64,000 bases of DNA from Chromera velia. Its lineage: Eukaryota > Sar > Chromeraceae. The notes under the pieces are model-generated. The model was not told the DNA's origin. It made no database searches and saw only the letters and a program-made list of their open reading frames with translations. The translations under genes and the position numbers were made by a program. The DNA is taken from NCBI GenBank assembly GCA_018398765.1, contig JAHBMJ010002400.1:33947-97946 (forward strand). Reading direction: 5' to 3'. This document shows, one piece after another, positions 10,598 to 21,738 of the stretch (positions are counted from its first letter, which is position 1; each line of letters opens with the position of its first letter).

Positions 10598-11760
10598 ATG
10601 TCAAAGTGTTTTGGATCCCTATTTAGACGGGCCTGGAGCCCCCTTCTGGGCTCTGCAGGGAGCTGCAGGGTAGTAGGTGCAAGGCGCGGTTTTGCTTCAT
10701 CATCCTCCTGGAGACAGCGAACTTCAAAGTGGAGCTCTTTCTCTCTCTCTTCTGCCGTCTCCGAGCACGGAAGTCGGGCTGCTTTGGTGAGCAGGTGCAC
10801 TTGTTTGGTTTTAGTTTCTTCTTTTCCTCAAAGGAAGGCCTCTCGCTTTCTGTCCTGTGAGCCCGATAAAACTTTGTGCTCTGTGTGCAGGTTGCTGCGG
10901 TGGGAACAGCAGGAGTGTGCTTTGCCGTCTCCCTAAGTGCAGACGGAGAGACCAGCCAAGGAGGCCTGAAATGGCACTACAGACCCCACTTTGCGCAGAG
11001 ACCTGTGCAGTGCGAGCAGAGTCCCCTCTGGCGCAGTGAACAGAAAAAACCGTTGGAGCCCAACAAGCAGGATGAGTATTTGGTCTTCTCGGGCAACGCC
11101 AACACTGCACTGGCAGAGAAGGTCGCCACCAATCTGTCAACCAATTTGGGTCCGTCCACTGTGCCGTACCGCTGTACTATAGCCTGTCTGCTCTGTCTGT
11201 AGGTATTGCTGCATTTCGGCTTGCAAGACCGATCCGAGATCGACATCTGCCTGGTCTTAGTGAAGGCAATAAGGCAACCTCTCTGCCCACTTCTGTAGCT
11301 GAATATGCATCCAACCAAGAGAGTGAGCGTTCTTTTCCGAATCTGCTCCTCTTCATGCCTTCCCTTTTCGTGCAGGCAAGATCAAGCTTGCGCGCTTTGC
11401 AGACGGCGAAGTTGCCCTCCAGATCCTCGAGAGTCTTCGAGGGAAGGACGTGTACATCATCCAGCCGACCTGCCCGCCTGTGAATGAGCACCTTATGGAA
11501 CTCCTACTGATCATCTCGACGTGCAGAAGAGCCAGTGCCTCCAAAATTACTGCCATCATTCCTTACTACGGATATGCCAGACAGGTACGTCATTGGAGCG
11601 TTGAGATCGAAAGACAGGAAGGACTCCTCTCCCTGTCCTCGTTTTGTTTTGTTTAGGGGATGCGCAGAAGGAGAAAGGGACGAATGAACGGCAGTTTGGA
11701 AAAGGGAAACTTGGAAGGGGGGGGGGAAAGCTGTTTGGATGATGGCAGAGGAAATACATA

Positions 11761-11811
<51 letters not shown>

Positions 11812-12118
11812 AGAGAGACAAACAGGAGGCTTTTATTATGATACTGTTTCTATTTATTTCCTCATGTCTTTGTTGTCCCTCGGCCTGTCACCGCTCTGCC
11901 CCCTCTTTGCCTTTTCCTCTTTCTTTGACTTTCACTGTGCTTTGCTGTCTTTCCCTTCCATCGACGTTCCTGCCTGTGCACTGCAGGACAGAAAGCTGAG
12001 CTCGAGGGTGCCCATTTCTGCGGCAGATGTGGCGCGTCTGATCGAAACAATGGGGTCGGTTGTTTGTGAGAACATCTCATGGGCATGAGTCTTTTCCGTC
12101 TCTCTGTCTGCTGCATGC

Positions 12119-12175
<57 letters not shown>

Positions 12176-13170
12176 GGAATTTCTATTTTTGATGCATGTT
12201 CTCCTCCGGTGCATGCATGGAGAGAGGATTCTGCTTTGTGTCCGTTTCGTTTCGCTTCACTCTCTCTTCCTTTCTCCCTCGTTCCCTGAGTCCGCAACTT
12301 CTGCTGCTTCGAGCACACGGCATTCCATGCTTTTCTTCTTTCTTTGAGGAAACAGATATCTCACCTTCCTTTCTGCGCGTTCTTTCTGTCGCGTCGCTCT
12401 CGTTTCCTTCTGTCATTTTTCCTCTCCATCAGCCCATCCACTGTCCCTTCTTGCGACATCTGTTCCTCGGTTCTTGTGCTTCTTGGTCCCACAGGCACTG
12501 CTCTTCCTGCGTAGAACAAACAAGAGAGGTTCTCTCTCCGTTGCGTTGTGTGTCGACGTTCTTTGCATTGCTGCAGGGTCGACCGAGTCGTGGCTGTAGA
12601 GCATCCAGAAAGTAGATGCATACAAAAGAATTCTGTATGAAAGTAAACGCATTGCATTACTGCAGGGTCGACAGAGTCGTGGCTGTAGACCTCCACTGTG
12701 GACAGATTCAGGGTGGGTGGGTGAGGGGGTTGGATACTGGAAGAGATTTTGCAACGTCTGAATGGGCAGATGAAGCATGGTACATTGACAAACTGACCCA
12801 CAGGCAGGCAGACAGACAGACTCTCAGAATAAAGGGCAAATCCATGGACGGACAGACAAAGAGGCAGAAGCACCGCACCTGTGCTCCTTTCTCCTTGTTT
12901 CACTGCCTTCCTTTTTGCTTTTGTTGATTGATTGATCTATCTATCTGTGCTCCTCAGGTTTTTTCGGTCCCCGCGTCCCGGTGGACAATCTGGAGGCTCA
13001 GATGATCGGCCTCGACTACTTCATCAAGAAGGGATTGCACAAACCCATCATTGTCTCTCCAGATGCAGGTGGGGGGGGGCGCGGGGGGGCGTTGCATGTC
13101 CATTTAAATTTCTGTGGACGGTCACTGCATTCCCTCTAGCTTTGCAGATAAGACCGGCAGGCTTTTATGT

Positions 13171-13219
<49 letters not shown>

Positions 13220-16200
13220 ACGATCGAACAGACAAAGGACCCACAGACAGAGTGCCGTCATCATCCACCCCTCGTTCTTCTTGTCAGCAGCATCAGCAGC
13301 AGCAGCAGGCGCCAGCGAACCTGCCAGATTTATGTAAATCCGAGTTTGCACATTTGCCTTTCTGTATGTGTGTATCTCTGAGTGTAAGTTTGTGTTCTTC
13401 TAATGTCCTGCATCAAATTGAAACTCCCAGTCTTTCTCGCCGTCCCTACCTTTGACGCCAAGCGCATTCTCTTTTTCTACTTCTTCTGCTGAACGAATGA
13501 ATAATTGAGTGACTGACCGACTTCCCTTTTTGCTGCAGGAGGTGTCTACCGTGCAAGAAAATTCCAAGAGGGACTCCTAGTGAGGGGCGCCGACGAGGAC
13601 ACAGGGCTGGCGATGCTCATCAAGCAGGTTTGTGTATGTGTGTGTGGGTAGAAAGAAAGAAAGAAAGAAAGAAAGAGAATAACAAAGCCGATGCTCACCA
13701 AGCAGGTAGGTGTGTACGTACCTGCATGGGGGATTGCATGGTGGGTGCGTTGACATCCTTCGCTGTTCTTGGGTGGAGAGAGAAGGAGAGATAGACAGAT
13801 GAAGGCGTATGTGCAGGACAGGCGGGGGGGAGAAAACAAGAAAACTGCGTGTATGAGACAGCAGAAAGAAAGGGGGTCAGACGACGAAGCCTATTTCACC
13901 GGAGCCAAGGAAGGAATTGGAGAAGAAATGATCCTCTGGACGAACAAGAATTGGTGTCAGAAAAACACACACGGAAGAGATTTGTTCCTTTTCTGCCGGC
14001 CTTTCTGCGCGTCGTTTTCTCTGTCTGTTGGGTCCATCTGCGTTCTGCATCTGCATCGGGGCCTCTGTTTGGCTTCTTCTGAAATGTATATTGCTGCCTT
14101 CCTGCCTGTCCGTCTGTCCCTGTCTGTTTGTCTGTCTGTCTGTCTGTCAGCGTGCGGGAGCGAACAAAATCGAAAGGATGGACCTGGTCGGATCCGTCAA
14201 GGTACGTGTTTTTTTTTTTTTTTTTTGCTCTCTCTTCCGTCGAGAGAGAGGTTGGTCGGTTGGTTGGCTGTCTTTGCGTGTTCCCACAAGTGCTGGACAG
14301 GGGGGATTGGTCGGGAGCACTTTGAGATTTTGTTTCTCTCCTACATTAGCGGCTGGATGGTTCTGTCCCTGGCCGCTCTCCCAAGTGTGTGAAAAGAAAC
14401 TGACGTCCATGCAAGAGGCTCAGCCGATTTGTGTATGTGGGACGCTGTGGCTGAGCTCCTTGCGGTCAGAGCTTTCAATAAGTGAGGAGGAAGCGCTGAG
14501 CTTCTCTTTCTTTGGAGCATGTCTCACGAAGAGTGTACGTTGTGCTACTCCTTTCACTCACTCACTGAGTGTTGCATTGCAGGGATCGGATGTGATCATT
14601 GTCGATGACATGATCGACACTGCCGGTTGGTTCCTCTTGTGGGGGAGTAGATGAGGGAGGGCGTTTGGTCCTACGGTGTTTCCGTTTCTTCTCTTGTTTA
14701 TTCCTTTGAGGGTCCTACGTGCAGACAAACTGATTAATAGATGAAAGGAGACTAAGAGAAGGAAAAGACGCCTGATAATTCTCGTGTCGGATCAGCCCGG
14801 CGGCTCTTTTCCTCGGCTTCTATATGAACATGCCCTGGTGACCTCCGATCACTTTTTTTGTCTTTCTGTCCAGCTTTCGTCCATTTTTCGCTTCACTGCT
14901 CGCTATCCCTCTCTACCCCCCTACAGAAAAGAAATGTAATAGTTTTTGAATACCAGATGGCTGTCCCTGTCTAATTTCTTGTCCCGACGGTTGCAGGAAC
15001 GCTCTGTGAGGCCGCAAAGGAACTTCGCAATCATGGGGCCAAGGTGCGCGTAGGGGGGAAGAAGGAATATGAGCGGCAAACACAGACGCTGTCAACCACA
15101 GACGCACCTGTGCTTCCATCCACCCAACACCGGAGGTTCCCAGAAGCACTAGTTCAAAAAATATAATTTGCTCAGTGTGAGGGTTTCTCTTCGCTCCATT
15201 TATTTAAATGAAGGGAGATTGTGCGGAGAAACTTTTTATGAGACACTGATATTATTTTACACAGACTGTCAGACAGAAAAATCATGGTAGAGATCCGCAG
15301 AAAGGAACGCAGAGGAGGAAGGAAGCGGACACGAATGCACAAATCAGATGCACAAAAATGAAAAGTGACAAAGAGAAACTCCAACACGAACACAAACGGA
15401 CGCACCAAGAGGCAATCGCAAAGTGACCACCTTGTCATCCCTCTCCCCGCCTCAGCCTTCCAGCCAGCCGTTTTGCATGTGTCCCTCTCTCTGTCTCTGT
15501 GCGTGCGTGTGCACATATGCCGTTGTATTTTTGCAGCGCGTGTTCGCGTTTGCGACTCACGGTCTCTTTTCGGGTCCAGCCACTGACCGTATAGAAAAGA
15601 GCGTTCTGGAAGAGGTCGTCGTCACCGACAGCGTTCCCCTCTCTGACGTCAGTCTCTGTTTGTTTTTTGCATGGTGGTACTCTTCCTTTTTCTTTCTCTT
15701 TTGTTTCCCGTCTCTGTTAGAAAGCAGTATTCGTAGATGAGCACACACAGGGAGACACACCAGACGAGTGTCATTTCTGTCAGATGGTAAGGTTCTCCAG
15801 GTGTGTCCATAGCGGTTGCTGAATTTTGGGCAGAGTGATGCGTGGGGATAGAAGGAAAGGACAACCATTAGGCTGACGTGGTTTGAAGGCACTTCAGTGA
15901 AGTGATGCATTGTGAGAAAAGGCGTGGAAGAAGCAGATAGACAGAAAGACAAAGAAATCGAGTCACTTGGTCTTCTTCCTGCATATACGTGATGATTGAG
16001 TGCAGACCGCCAAAAAGTCAACACGAATCACCCAACTATCAATAGGTCTGCCAGCGTGTTTACCCCTTTCCCGCATGCCTGATATGTACATTTGTTTAGC
16101 TTTTCCATTCTCCTTCCCTTCTTTCTCTAGTTGATGCCCTCCCCCGCTCTTCCCACCTCCGTTCATCCCATTCTTATTCCCTTCCCCCTTTCCTTCGAGT

Positions 16201-16598
16201 TCTTGTCCTTTTGTCGACACGAAGAGAACATACAGTCAACTTTCTTTCTTCTTTGCTTGGGCGCATCTGTCTGGCTCCTGCACGTTGCTTTTCAGACCCT
16301 TTCGTCACCCTGGATTTTTCGTTGCCCAGATTCAATGCCCGCTAATTTATATTTCCTCTGCTGACGCGCCCGTAATGTGCACCAAATTTACACTGAAATG
16401 AATGAGAGATGGACGCACACGATGAATGAATGAATGAATTCACTGCATGCATGCATGAATGAGTGAATGAATGAACGAATGAGGAATGCAGATTTGTTGC
16501 TTGCGGACGCGATCCGCCGCATCCACCAGAAGGAATCCCTCAACAACATGTTCCATGAAACCAGACCGAGCAAACCGGGTACTAAGAAGAAGGGATAA
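10598..16598 (+). CDS. PRPS: Ribose-phosphate pyrophosphokinase, mitochondrial form, 13 exons
   Basis: Makes PRPP from ribose 5-phosphate and ATP for purine, pyrimidine, NAD, His and Trp synthesis. Exons: 10598-10786, 10891-11149, 11376-11584, 11987-12054, 12666-12712, 12958-13068, 13539-13627, 14151-14201, 14583-14625, 14997-15043, 15537-15647, 15721-15800, 16484-16598; all phases agree, giving 472 residues. Exon 1 is an Arg/Ser-rich presequence (SLFRRAWS, RRGFASSSSW) typical of mitochondrial import, and exon 2 opens with a hydrophobic VAAVGTAGVCFAVSL that could be an anchor. The catalytic core is intact: FSGNANTALA, RFADGEVALQI, GKDVYIIQPTC, NEHLMELLLII, RRASASKITAIIPYYGYARQ with DRK, VDLHCGQIQGFF, SPDAGGVYRARKF, the PRPP loop VIIVDDMIDTAGT, RVFAFATHGLFSGPA, EEVVVTDSVPL and the C-terminal LLADAIRRIHQKESLNNMF. 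Odd: exon 12 carries DECHFCQM, a Cys pair I do not know from class I enzymes. The exon 12/13 junction is the least certain, because the simple donor at 15787 leaves the wrong phase. Confidence 0.9.
11761..11808. repeat. Intronic (CT)n(CA)n microsatellite
   Basis: Pure CT dinucleotides pass straight into CA dinucleotides and then GA, in intron 3 of the PRPP synthetase gene. A similar CT-to-GT array lies at 12119-12174 in intron 4 and a GA array at 13169-13215 in intron 6. Confidence 0.95.
12565..12600 (+). repeat. Partial duplicate of PRPP synthetase exon 5 start
   Basis: These 36 bp match 12654-12689 at 34 of 36 positions. They include the ctgcag acceptor and the first coding bases for VDRVVAV of exon 5. 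The copy lies 89 bp upstream of the true exon. After 12600 it diverges and loses the LHCGQIQG codons needed for the ribose-5-phosphate/PRPP site, so it is a decoy acceptor or dead partial exon. A GTAGAT just after it could act as a donor, which would create a cryptic exon. Confidence 0.8.
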
Positions 16599-19092
16599 AA
16601 AAGAAGAGCGGATCGAAGAGAGACACAATCTGGTCAGTGCAGAAAAGGACAGGAGAAGGGGAGTCATGGGGGCGCAGGAAGCGAAGCGGAGGAAGGAAGG
16701 GCAGAAAATGGAATGCGACAGAAAAGAAAGGAAAACGGATCTGTGAGAAAAGAATCAGTCATCATCAAGCCCAGAAATGAGTCTGAGGGACAGGCCCATT
16801 CGTTCGTTCCTTAGTTCTCCATCTACGCGACCGTCCCCCCCCTCTTTGGCCCCAAATCCGACAAATTTTCCGTCTGCGTCCCTTCCGGTTTCTCTTCGTA
16901 CCTGCCTGCCTTGTGTGCGTGTCTGCCTGCAGTAAAAAAACAAAAACAAAAACGTTGTATTTCTGTCTTCGTGCTTCTCTGCCCGCCTCTGTGCAGATTT
17001 GTTGGTGGTGTTGGAACGACTTGAGGAGATCAAAAAACAAAACAAAACAAAGACAAAGACAGATCCCTTCGCATCCATCGCTTCGTTCACTCTGCCTTCC
17101 TTCCGTTCTCCAGTTCCTCCACTATTCGTTGAGTTTTTCCTTCGGGTGTGCTTCATCAGTGCGACTGATTTGAACTTCCTCTTGGAGGGAGAGAGTAAAT
17201 CTGGATAGACACAGTTTTCTCGTCCTCTTTCAGGGGCACGGAAGGGGGGGNNNNNNNNNNNNNNNNNNNNNNNGGGGGGGGGGGGGGAAGGGGGCAGAGA
17301 GAGATCTATTTTCTCTCTCTTTGGGGACGTTGAGATTTTCCGTCTGTTTTCATTTTATTTCTCGTGTCATCTTCTTTCTGTCGTTGCCCCTTTCCGCTCT
17401 TACTTGCTCCTCTCTCCACATATGTGGCTGCCTCCCTCTTCAATCAATCTGCCTACGAGGCAGAATCCCCATCGTAACGATCATCATTCCGTTCTATCTT
17501 TCCTTGTTGAGGAAGAAGAATGGTCGAAGGAAGTGAGGAAGAAAAGGAGGAAGATGGAACAGCAAGAAAGTAAGTGTTCATTATCGCACGAAATCGTCTT
17601 GTCACACAGAGTAGAGCCCACAAGGGCTCTCTCACTGGGGCTGAAGCAGACGCTTTGAGAGAGATGTCAAGATAGAAAAAGAGAATCGCAGATAGCCAGA
17701 CAGACAGACAGACAGACAGAAAGAAAGAAACAAGTAAAGATAGATAGATAGATAGATAGACAGATAGAAAGAACGAAACAAAGAAAGATAGACAGAAAGA
17801 AAGAAAGACAGACAGACAGACAGACAGAAAGAAAGAAACAAGTAAAGATAGATAGATAGATAGATAGATAGACAGATGGAAAGAACGAAACAAAGAAAGA
17901 TAGACAGAAAGAAAGAAAGACAGACAGACAGACAGAAAGAAAGAAAGAAAGACAGACAGGAAGAAACAGAGAAAGACAGACAGAAAGACAAAAAGAACAA
18001 AGAGAGAAGCAGAGAAAGGAAGAGAGAAAGAAGGAATGAAAAAAAGAAACAGACAGACACACAGATAGAGCACGAAGGAAAGTGGCGGTGTGGCCCGAAA
18101 GGGACCATCAATTCCATCGCATAATTCAGGTGAGGGGGAACAAGTGGCACGTTCAGGGGGGAAGGTTGGTCTCAAGACGGGGTTTCGCGGGCCAGTTCGC
18201 GGGAGAAGGGAGCCGGATTCGATCGGTGATTGATTGTCCCACTTCGTTGCTGAATTTGAATTGACGACTTCGTTCGTTTCATTGAATGACCTAGACCACC
18301 ATCGATCCGTATTTACCAGCTCCCTCGTGCCAGGTTGCTTGTGAGTTCCAGTATACAGAAAAAAGTATTCGAAACAAATTCAAACAATCTTTGAACCGAC
18401 TAAAAATTTGAATGAAAACTTGATTCATGCATGGAATTCGCGCAAATGTTATTTTTATATATAAAAAAAATGCTATAGATATTTTGAATGTTCATAATTC
18501 AAGCTAGAATTCAAGTGAAATTATGTTTAATTTTAAGTTTTTTACGTTCTCTTTTCTATAGCCTATCAACGCCGAAAAACCGTATAGAAACAAGATGTAT
18601 CACAGCGGGAAAAAAAAGAAGTATAACGTACTGAAAAAGGAATCTAAAGGATACAAATTTTCTTTTTTTTTCACATCATCTCAGTGGTGAAGAGACTACG
18701 TCTCGCTCAGACCGACTTCGTGAATGAGATGAACGGTGACGACGGTACGTCTCCAGTATATTATAGTAGACTGGTATAGACTGTATAGTACTAAGCTTAC
18801 TAGTATGATAGCTGCCAAAAGACCAAGTTTTGACTAACTCTTATGCATGTAAAGCCTGCAAAGGTGTCAAAGGCACTATATATACATTGATGAGTGAGTG
18901 AGTCGATCTAGGAGGGGGTTTGAATTACAAAAGCTGGAGTAACAGTGGAGTTTGGGCTATAGAGCTCAGAAATTAGAACTTTTCTATATAGCTGAGGAAA
19001 TAAAGATTAACTTTAATATTTTTTTTTTTTTCTGTGTAATACGCCTTTATAGCCTAGAAAAAACTTTTTTACCAAGTTTTCTATATACAATA
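16599..19092. other. Spacer with assembly gap; no gene seen
   Basis: Covers the 3' flank of the PRPP synthetase gene and unassigned DNA. A run of N at 17251-17273 is flanked by poly-G on both sides, so it is an assembly gap in a homopolymer. Open frames near 16755-17208 and 17321-17658 have no domain features. From about 18300 the DNA turns strongly AT-rich. An isolated GTATCACAGC plus A-rich end near 18596-18620 and a T-rich TCTGTGTAATACGCC near 19030-19046 resemble single ends of the inverted-repeat family at 19101-19334. Confidence 0.4.
17697..18062. repeat. GACA/GATA/GAAA compound microsatellite
   Basis: About 365 bp of GACA, GATA and GAAA tetranucleotides. Within it a block of roughly 120 bp (GACA run, GAAAGAAACAAGTAAAGATA, GATA run, GACAGAT, GAACGAAACAAAGAAAG) occurs twice, at about 17700-17815 and 17815-17935. 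The array has therefore also grown by segmental duplication. It yields long LSVCLSV-type frames on the minus strand that are not genes. Confidence 0.95.
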
Positions 19093-19100
19093 ATTTCTAT

Positions 19101-19334
19101 CTAGGCGTATCACAGCAAAAAAAAGAAAAATAAATCAGAATTGGCTTAAATTATTTTTTTCTTTTTTTTTTTGCACAACACCTAAGCAACACTTGTGCAA
19201 CACCAAAATAACACTTATGCAACACTTGAATAACAGTTGTTTATCACCTAACATCGTCGGGCAAAAAAAAAAAAAAAATTAAGCGAGAATTAACGGGCTT
19301 AAATCATTTTTTTTTTTCTCTGTGATAGGCCTAG
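19101..19334. mobile_element. MITE, 234 bp, 27-bp TIRs, perfect 8-bp TSD
   Basis: The left end CTAGGCGTATCACAGCAAAA and the reverse complement of the right end, CTAGGCCTATCACAGAGAAA, are terminal inverted repeats. Both sides are flanked by ATTTCTAT (19093-19100 and 19335-19342), a perfect 8-bp target-site duplication. Inside, A-rich and T-rich blocks enclose a core with several ACAACACTT-like units. No coding capacity. The 8-bp duplication fits hAT-type transposases, which is inference from length only. Confidence 0.8.
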
Positions 19335-19564
19335 ATTTCTATTCAAGTTCATTTCCACTGCCAGTGGTAACACTGCCAGTAAAGTACGTGTAATTCGAAA
19401 ATTTGGATTCAAATTCAATTGGCCAGTGGCCACCTTGTTAAGGGTTTCACTATAGGTGTGATATGTAAAAATTCTAAAGTGAAATAAAGTTTAAACTTTA
19501 CACTTCTGAGTTATTACTTATCTACCATGAATCAAAATAGTGTTAGTGTTAGTATTAGTGCTAT

Positions 19565-20330
19565 TAACAGTGTTGTTAAGTCTCAGTACTTTCAGTACCT
19601 TAGTACTAAAGGGGGGGTCGGTATCGGATTTTGGATCGGATCTTTCGGTACCAACCTAAATGACTCTCAAACTTAAAAATCACATGTAGTCTGATGTTAC
19701 AATATCATTCATCTATGGGTCGGCGACTATTGCAATAGTTAGAATAGTGAACTATTTTAACTATTTTCCGATAGTCGCTTCATTTTTAACTATAAAATAG
19801 TAAGAATAGTTAACTATTTCAACTATTTTTTCTAGTTATAGTTTACTATTTTGACTATAAAATATAGAGGTATAGCTATAGTTGCTATAGTCAACTATTT
19901 GTTGACGAACCGACTCATAGATATTTTAACACACTTCATAAAACAAAATAAACAAAATACAATGATAAATTAAAATTAAGAAAGTCTTTTCTAGCTTTTT
20001 TGATTGTTCTGTGACTTCTGTCTTCTAGAACGGTCTATGGATTGAGGCATACAACCCATGTATAGAACTGTTTGCTTGCATGAATCGAGGATGCATGCTC
20101 TTGAGGCTGATCAAAATTAGACATCAAAAGTTTATGCTAGTTATCTTTGAGCATTCCAGTGTCCTAACGGCATATAAACAGTCTGTAAAGAGTTCTAAAA
20201 ACCTGTTTAGAATATGTAAAAAAGCCGGTACCGAAAGTACCGAAAAGGTACCGAAAGTACCGAAAAATTTTGGATCGGGGGGTCGGTATCGGATTTCGGT
20301 ACTTAGGTTTATCGAGACTTAACAACTCTG
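19565..20330. mobile_element. hAT-like non-autonomous element, about 765 bp
   Basis: The ends are near-perfect inverted repeats: CAGTGTTGTTAAGTCTC at 19568-19584 and the reverse complement of the right end, CAGAGTTGTTAAGTCTC, ending at 20330 (16 of 17 identical). They begin with CAG as in hobo/Hermes-type hAT elements. AGTGCTAT occurs at 19557-19564 and again at 20331-20338, an 8-bp duplication directly abutting the right end and three bases from the left TIR. Subterminal GGTACCGAAAGTACCGAAA repeats lie near the right end, and a GGGGGTCGGTATCGGATT block is present near both ends. It encodes no transposase; the 80-codon frame inside is not convincing. Confidence 0.6.
19711..19922. repeat. AACTATT-rich inverted-repeat segment
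   Basis: This inner part of the hAT-like element starts ATCTATGGGTCGG and ends CCGACTCATAGAT, imperfect inverted ends. They enclose many variants of AATAGTTAACTATTTT. It may be an older insertion nested in the larger element or simply its internal repeat; no target-site duplication was recognised. Confidence 0.4.
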
Positions 20331-20499
20331 AGTGCTATAGTGTTAGTGTAATTATTACCGTGCAGTATAAAGAATAAAAAAAAAAAGTTAGTAGTTTGGG
20401 CAGACAAAATCTGGACATGTTCGTTTATAGGTTCGTTTGAACATTATCCTAGGACTATCCAGGACATACAATCTGCCAGTGGCTAGGCCAGTGGCCTAG

Positions 20500-20739
20500 C
20501 TAGGCGTCGGCTAAAGAAAAAAAAAAGAAAAAAAGTAAGCGATCAGAGGAGATCTTTTTTTTTTCTTTTTTTTTTACTTTTCTACGCTAAACAACACTTA
20601 ACAACAGTTGTGCAACACATGAACAACACTTGTACAACACTTAAACAACAGTTGTTTGACTGAAGAAGAAAAAAAAAAGAAAAAAAGTAAAGGGTTTTGG
20701 GGGATCCTTTTTTTTTTTTTTTCTTTAGCCGACGCCTAG
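20500..20739. mobile_element. MITE, 240 bp, related to the copy at 19101
   Basis: Terminal inverted repeats CTAGGCGTCGGCTAAAGAAA match perfectly over at least 20 bp. The flanks TGGCCTAG (20492-20499) and TGGGCTAG (20740-20747) form an 8-bp duplication with one mismatch. The internal order (A-rich, short palindromic core, T-rich, AACAACACTTG-type units, A-rich, T-rich) is the same as in the 234-bp element, so both belong to one non-autonomous family. Confidence 0.8.
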
Positions 20740-20747
20740 TGGGCTAG

Positions 20748-21738
20748 ACGACTCTTGCATGTGCAATCAGTAGGCATAACTTTGCCACGTCGCAGCCACG
20801 AAAGGTCAGACTCTAGGTCAGACTGCAAGATAGACTGAATCTTCGAAAACTTCTGAAGCAACCCCACTGAAAGCCAACCAATTCACAATCAACTGGTCAC
20901 TCGTGTTCCAACAATGCTCTCACACCCGCCCATTTGATCATTCACTGTGCCAGGCCCTATGTGAAGGTCTCTCTTTAAGAGTGACTGCGAGCGAGAAAGA
21001 GACTGGCAGCTTCAGCTCCCTTTCTTTTTCTTTTCTCTTTCTCTCTCTCTCTGTAAATGTCCGTCAGTATGTATGTGTGTTGTGTGTGTGTGAGAGAGAG
21101 ACAGAGAGCGACAGAGAGAGACAGACAGACAGAGAGTGATCCGTTCCACGTGATGAATGTCTCGCTGGTGGTGGCTGTCTCTCTAAACGATCCACCCACT
21201 TTGTCCCCAGGCTGCCACAGAGGTCTCCACGAAGGTTGGACAGACACAGAGATGTATTAATAAATGTGCAGACTTGATCAGAAAGGGAAGGAGGGAGGGG
21301 CGAGAAGGGGAAAAAAAGTGAGAGAAGTTGCCCTGCTATGTTAGGGTCAAAGCGGGTGATGCAAGTGCACCGAAGTGCACATAAAATGAAACCATGCAGA
21401 AGATCAACAAGCGCACGTGCAATGAAGAAAGAAAAAACGGAAGAGCTAGACGAAGAAGGATCCCACAACCACCTGATCGGAGAACCCCTTCTCCCCGAGC
21501 AACCCCTGCGGTTGGTTAATTGCCTGTGCATGAGAGACACAAAAGTCCGCCCAAAGGCATCCACACTCCCGACGGACTCTCCTCAATCCCGTCTCAGCGA
21601 GCACCTTCCTATCCCCCAACCCCCCTAAAAATTGATGTACACTGTCCACATGAGCTTTTCGGCTCCAACAAGCAAAGACCGAAGACACCATTGGCGAGCA
21701 GCGAAAGGAAAAGAGAAGAAAAAGAAGAAGGAAATCGA
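20748..21738. other. Spacer 3' of the minus-strand CBM20 gene
   Basis: Mostly unique sequence with a CT/GT/GA microsatellite cluster at 21028-21138. No gene is supported. The part nearest 21738 should hold the 3' UTR of the minus-strand CBM20/CEHGR gene. Confidence 0.35.

Noticed and set aside
10291-10800. 169-codon minus-strand frame
   Set aside because: It overlaps the presequence exon of PRPP synthetase on the other strand, which has a clean donor and mitochondrial targeting character; the minus frame has no domain.
17453-18175. Leu-Ser-Val-Cys-rich minus-strand frame, membrane-protein-like
   Set aside because: Translation of the GACA/GATA/GAAA microsatellite; hydrophobicity is a by-product of the repeat.
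20080-20322. 80-codon plus-strand frame
   Set aside because: It lies wholly inside the hAT-like element and covers its subterminal repeats; there is no transposase motif.
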